Assembly (NCBI RefSeq): GCF_014851675.1
Contig: NZ_JACVAE010000001.1
Span: 2,418,001-2,482,000 of the forward strand
Direction of reading: 5' to 3'
DNA from: Rhizobium sp. ARZ01
Lineage (GTDB): Bacteria; Pseudomonadota; Alphaproteobacteria; Rhizobiales; Rhizobiaceae
DNA: 64,000 nt
The stretch's first letter is position 1. Every line of letters starts with the position of its first letter. The notes beneath the pieces were generated by a model. That model was not told the origin of the DNA. It did not search any database and worked only from the letters and a program-made list of their open reading frames with translations. Shown piece by piece: positions 62,565 to 64,000 of this stretch. A program made the position numbers and the translations under genes.

Positions 62565-63125
62565 CTAGGATACAAAAGCCCGCGACGTCAGCGGCGCGGA
62601 AATCGCATCCGGTCCATATTCACCTTCATCGGTTATCTGCAGGATTTCCTGCAGCTTCTGCCGCGCCCGGTTCACGCGGCTCTTGATCGTGCCGAGCGCA
62701 CAACCGCTGATTTCCGCCGCCTCCTCATAAGACAGGCCTGAGGCACCGACGAGAACAATCGCCTCCCGCTGCTCGTCGGGCAATTGCGCCAGGGCATTCT
62801 GGAAGTCTTGCATGTCCAGCGCCCCGTATTGCGCAGGATGCTGGGCCAGGTTTTCCGTCAACAAACCATCGCTGTCCTGCACCTCACGTCCGCGCTTTCG
62901 CAGCTTGCTATAGAGTTCATTGCGCAAGATCGTGAACAGCCAGGCCTTCATGTTCGTGCCCATTTCAAACTGGTGCTGCTTGGCCCAGGCCTTCACAATC
63001 GTGTCCTGCACGAGATCGTCCGCCTCGTGATGACGGCCGACGAGCGAAATTGCGAAGGCTCTGAGGCTCGGCAGGTTCGAGAGCAACTCGCGCTTGAAAT
63101 TGGTGGCCCGTTCCATGTCGCTCAC
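62565..63125 (-). CDS. ecfG: General stress response sigma factor EcfG/RpoE2
   Basis: 186 residues of the ECF15 group. Sigma region 2 (AFAISLVGRHHEADDLVQDT, KAWLFTILRNELYS) and region 4 (LAQLPDEQREAIVLVGASGL, AEISGCALGTIKSRVNRARQ) are complete, with a short acidic linker (VQDSDGLLTENLAQHPAQYG) characteristic of EcfG. In unstressed cells it is held by NepR. The given start is a GTG that overlaps the nepR stop (GTGA); an ATG nine bases later is equally likely. Called rpoE2 in S. meliloti. Confidence 0.95.
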   Translation of the reverse strand: MSDMERATNFKRELLSNLPSLRAFAISLVGRHHEADDLVQDTIVKAWAKQHQFEMGTNMKAWLFTILRNELYSKLRKRGREVQDSDGLLTENLAQHPAQYGALDMQDFQNALAQLPDEQREAIVLVGASGLSYEEAAEISGCALGTIKSRVNRARQKLQEILQITDEGEYGPDAISAPLTSRAFVS

Positions 63126-63328
63126 CGGTCTCCACCCCCCATCTGCAATTCGCTCTGCTGTTCGACGGCGTCGAGCTTCTCGATGAGTTCGAGAAATCTC
63201 GCTGGTATCGGCTCGTCTTGTACGGAGAGATAGTACGAGCGCAGTTTGCGCGCGATCTGAGCTTCAGCCCCCTCCGGCGTTGCCGGCAAACCTGGTCGCA
63301 ATTGCTGTGTCACATCATCAACTTTCAA
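63122..63328 (-). CDS. nepR: Anti-sigma factor NepR
   Basis: 68 residues; binds EcfG and, under stress, phosphorylated PhyR. The conserved pair of helices is clear: IARKLRSYYLSVQDEPIPAR and FLELIEKLDAVEQQ. The start is TTG with AGGTG five bases upstream; a GTG five codons later is possible. Its stop overlaps the ecfG start, keeping the two proteins in step. Confidence 0.93.
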   Translation of the reverse strand: MKVDDVTQQLRPGLPATPEGAEAQIARKLRSYYLSVQDEPIPARFLELIEKLDAVEQQSELQMGGGDR

Positions 63329-63363
63329 AACACCTGACGATAATCTGCCAATTCAGGACCTCA

Positions 63364-63388
63364 AATGCGCGGCTGCTAAAAAGGTTCC
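63364..63388 (-). promoter_or_regulatory. EcfG-type promoter of nepR-ecfG (imperfect)
   Basis: On the minus strand GGAAC (63388-63384), 16-base spacer, CATT (63367-63364). One base differs from the CGTT consensus, but the TT that matters most for RpoE2 is kept. It would give autoregulation of the operon. Confidence 0.55.
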
Positions 63389-63395
63389 GGCTGAT

Positions 63396-63420
63396 GGAAC
63401 CAAAAAAAGCCGGTGACGTT
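63396..63420 (+). promoter_or_regulatory. EcfG-type promoter of phyR
   Basis: GGAAC (63396-63400), 16-base spacer, CGTT (63417-63420), a perfect match to the EcfG consensus, 46 bases before the phyR ATG. Back to back with the nepR-ecfG promoter. Confidence 0.85.
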
Positions 63421-63466
63421 CACGCTTCAACGAAGTTTCACTCATTTCGCATCGGGGGAGCGTTCC

Positions 63467-64000
63467 ATGCCGATTTCCAACCGTATCTTGCCACATCTTC
63501 CCAGCCTTCGCCGCTACGCGCGGGCACTCACGGGCGCCCAGGCCTCGGGGGATGCATATGTCGCTGCCACCCTGGAAGCGATCCTGATGGACCCGGGGAA
63601 CTTCGGTGTCTGCAATGAAGATGATCGTTTGTACCTTTTCCGCTTGTTATCGCGGATGATTTCCTCTCTGCCCGTTTCCGTCAGCGACAGCGTTTCGATC
63701 CAACCTGGCGCGGTGGCGCCGTTCGACCTGGGAACCGTGCCGCCACGCGTTCGCCAGGCCTTGCTGCTGGTGACGATGGAGGGTTTCCCGACGACGCAGA
63801 CCGCCGACATCCTCGAGACCGACGAGGCAAACGTCTGCGAATTGCTGGACATCGCATTCCGCGAAATCGCGGCACAGGCGGAGACCGGCATTATGATCAT
63901 CGAGGATGAGCCGCTGATCGCACTCGACCTGGCCGGCATGATCAACGAGATGGGCCACCACGTCACCGGCATTGCCCGCACCCAGGCCGAAGCGGAAAAG
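63467..64000 (+). CDS. phyR: Anti-anti-sigma response regulator PhyR (3' end outside window)
   Basis: The first 178 residues are present, reaching the right edge in frame. An N-terminal sigma-like domain (LPSLRRYARALTGAQASGDA, VPPRVRQALLLVTMEGFPTT) mimics EcfG and captures NepR; the receiver domain begins with IMIIEDEPLIALDLAGMINE. The phosphoacceptor Asp lies beyond the window. ATG after GGGGGAG. Divergent from nepR-ecfG, each with its own EcfG-type promoter. Called rsiB1 in S. meliloti. Confidence 0.95.
   Translation, partial: MPISNRILPHLPSLRRYARALTGAQASGDAYVAATLEAILMDPGNFGVCNEDDRLYLFRLLSRMISSLPVSVSDSVSIQPGAVAPFDLGTVPPRVRQALLLVTMEGFPTTQTADILETDEANVCELLDIAFREIAAQAETGIMIIEDEPLIALDLAGMINEMGHHVTGIARTQAEAEK

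Overview
The window reads as chromosomal DNA of an alphaproteobacterium of the order Hyphomicrobiales (Rhizobiales), most probably the Sinorhizobium/Ensifer group. The reasons are the NepR/PhyR/EcfG general stress response locus with an HWE kinase, the tonB/hmuSTUV haem-uptake locus with an IRO-type (RirA) box, the greA-lpsB ... lrp-trxB-lsrB arrangement known from S. meliloti, small families such as BA14K and DUF6455, and a dispersed palindromic repeat. It is dense, GC-rich and mostly housekeeping. I see no IS element, prophage, CRISPR array, tRNA or rRNA.

Layout. 1-7000: end of carB, greA, then an LPS core locus. lpsB and lrp are conserved flanks around four variable, visibly AT-richer genes (a GT42/DUF115-like protein, a polysaccharide pyruvyl transferase, a GT29 sialyltransferase-like protein and a GT-A glycosyltransferase). 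7200-9750: trxB and the LysR regulator lsrB, followed by two tandem small RNA genes of about 115 nt with anti-Shine-Dalgarno loops and strong terminators. 9750-21000: DUF6455 protein, ArsR/old-yellow-enzyme pair, lytic transglycosylase, hexapeptide acyltransferase, Ca/H antiporter, aatA, a degenerate EAL protein, a soluble sugar dehydrogenase and a DMT transporter. 21000-31500: cold-shock protein, BA14K protein, MBL hydrolase, Lrp/hppD pair, ilvE, petP-petR-kinase, a DSP phosphatase, csaA, proC and ybjN. 31430-31820 is empty of genes but holds a promoter-like TATAAT and a Rho-independent terminator (candidate sRNA). 31800-38300: ubiK, lgt, midA, pgeF, an M24 homologue lacking metal ligands, a lipoprotein, prs. 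38500-47600: a four-repeat Kazal lipoprotein, benE, rplY, an inserted c-di-GMP GGDEF/EAL protein with a periplasmic binding protein, pth, GNAT, clpS, ychF. 47700-54100: accessory small genes, including a frameshifted SDR pseudogene, ybaK, GFA, DUF488, SMR/TetR, truncated haemoglobin, DUF423 and DUF2325. 54200-59900: tonB, a periplasmic protein and divergently hmuSTUV, sharing an IRO-overlapped promoter region. 59900-64000: two membrane-anchored stress proteins behind an EcfG-type promoter, then HWE kinase, ecfG, nepR and divergently phyR, which runs off the end.

How genes fit together. Three regulatory circuits are visible at sequence level: LsrB beside the lrp-led LPS operon and the tandem sRNAs; iron control of haem uptake through one box that overlaps both divergent promoters; and the partner-switching stress response, with GGAAC-N16-CGTT promoters in front of phyR and of the DUF883 gene. 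Starts given below were chosen by ribosome-binding site and family length and often differ from the longest open frame. Family names come from motif recognition by eye; no database search was run.
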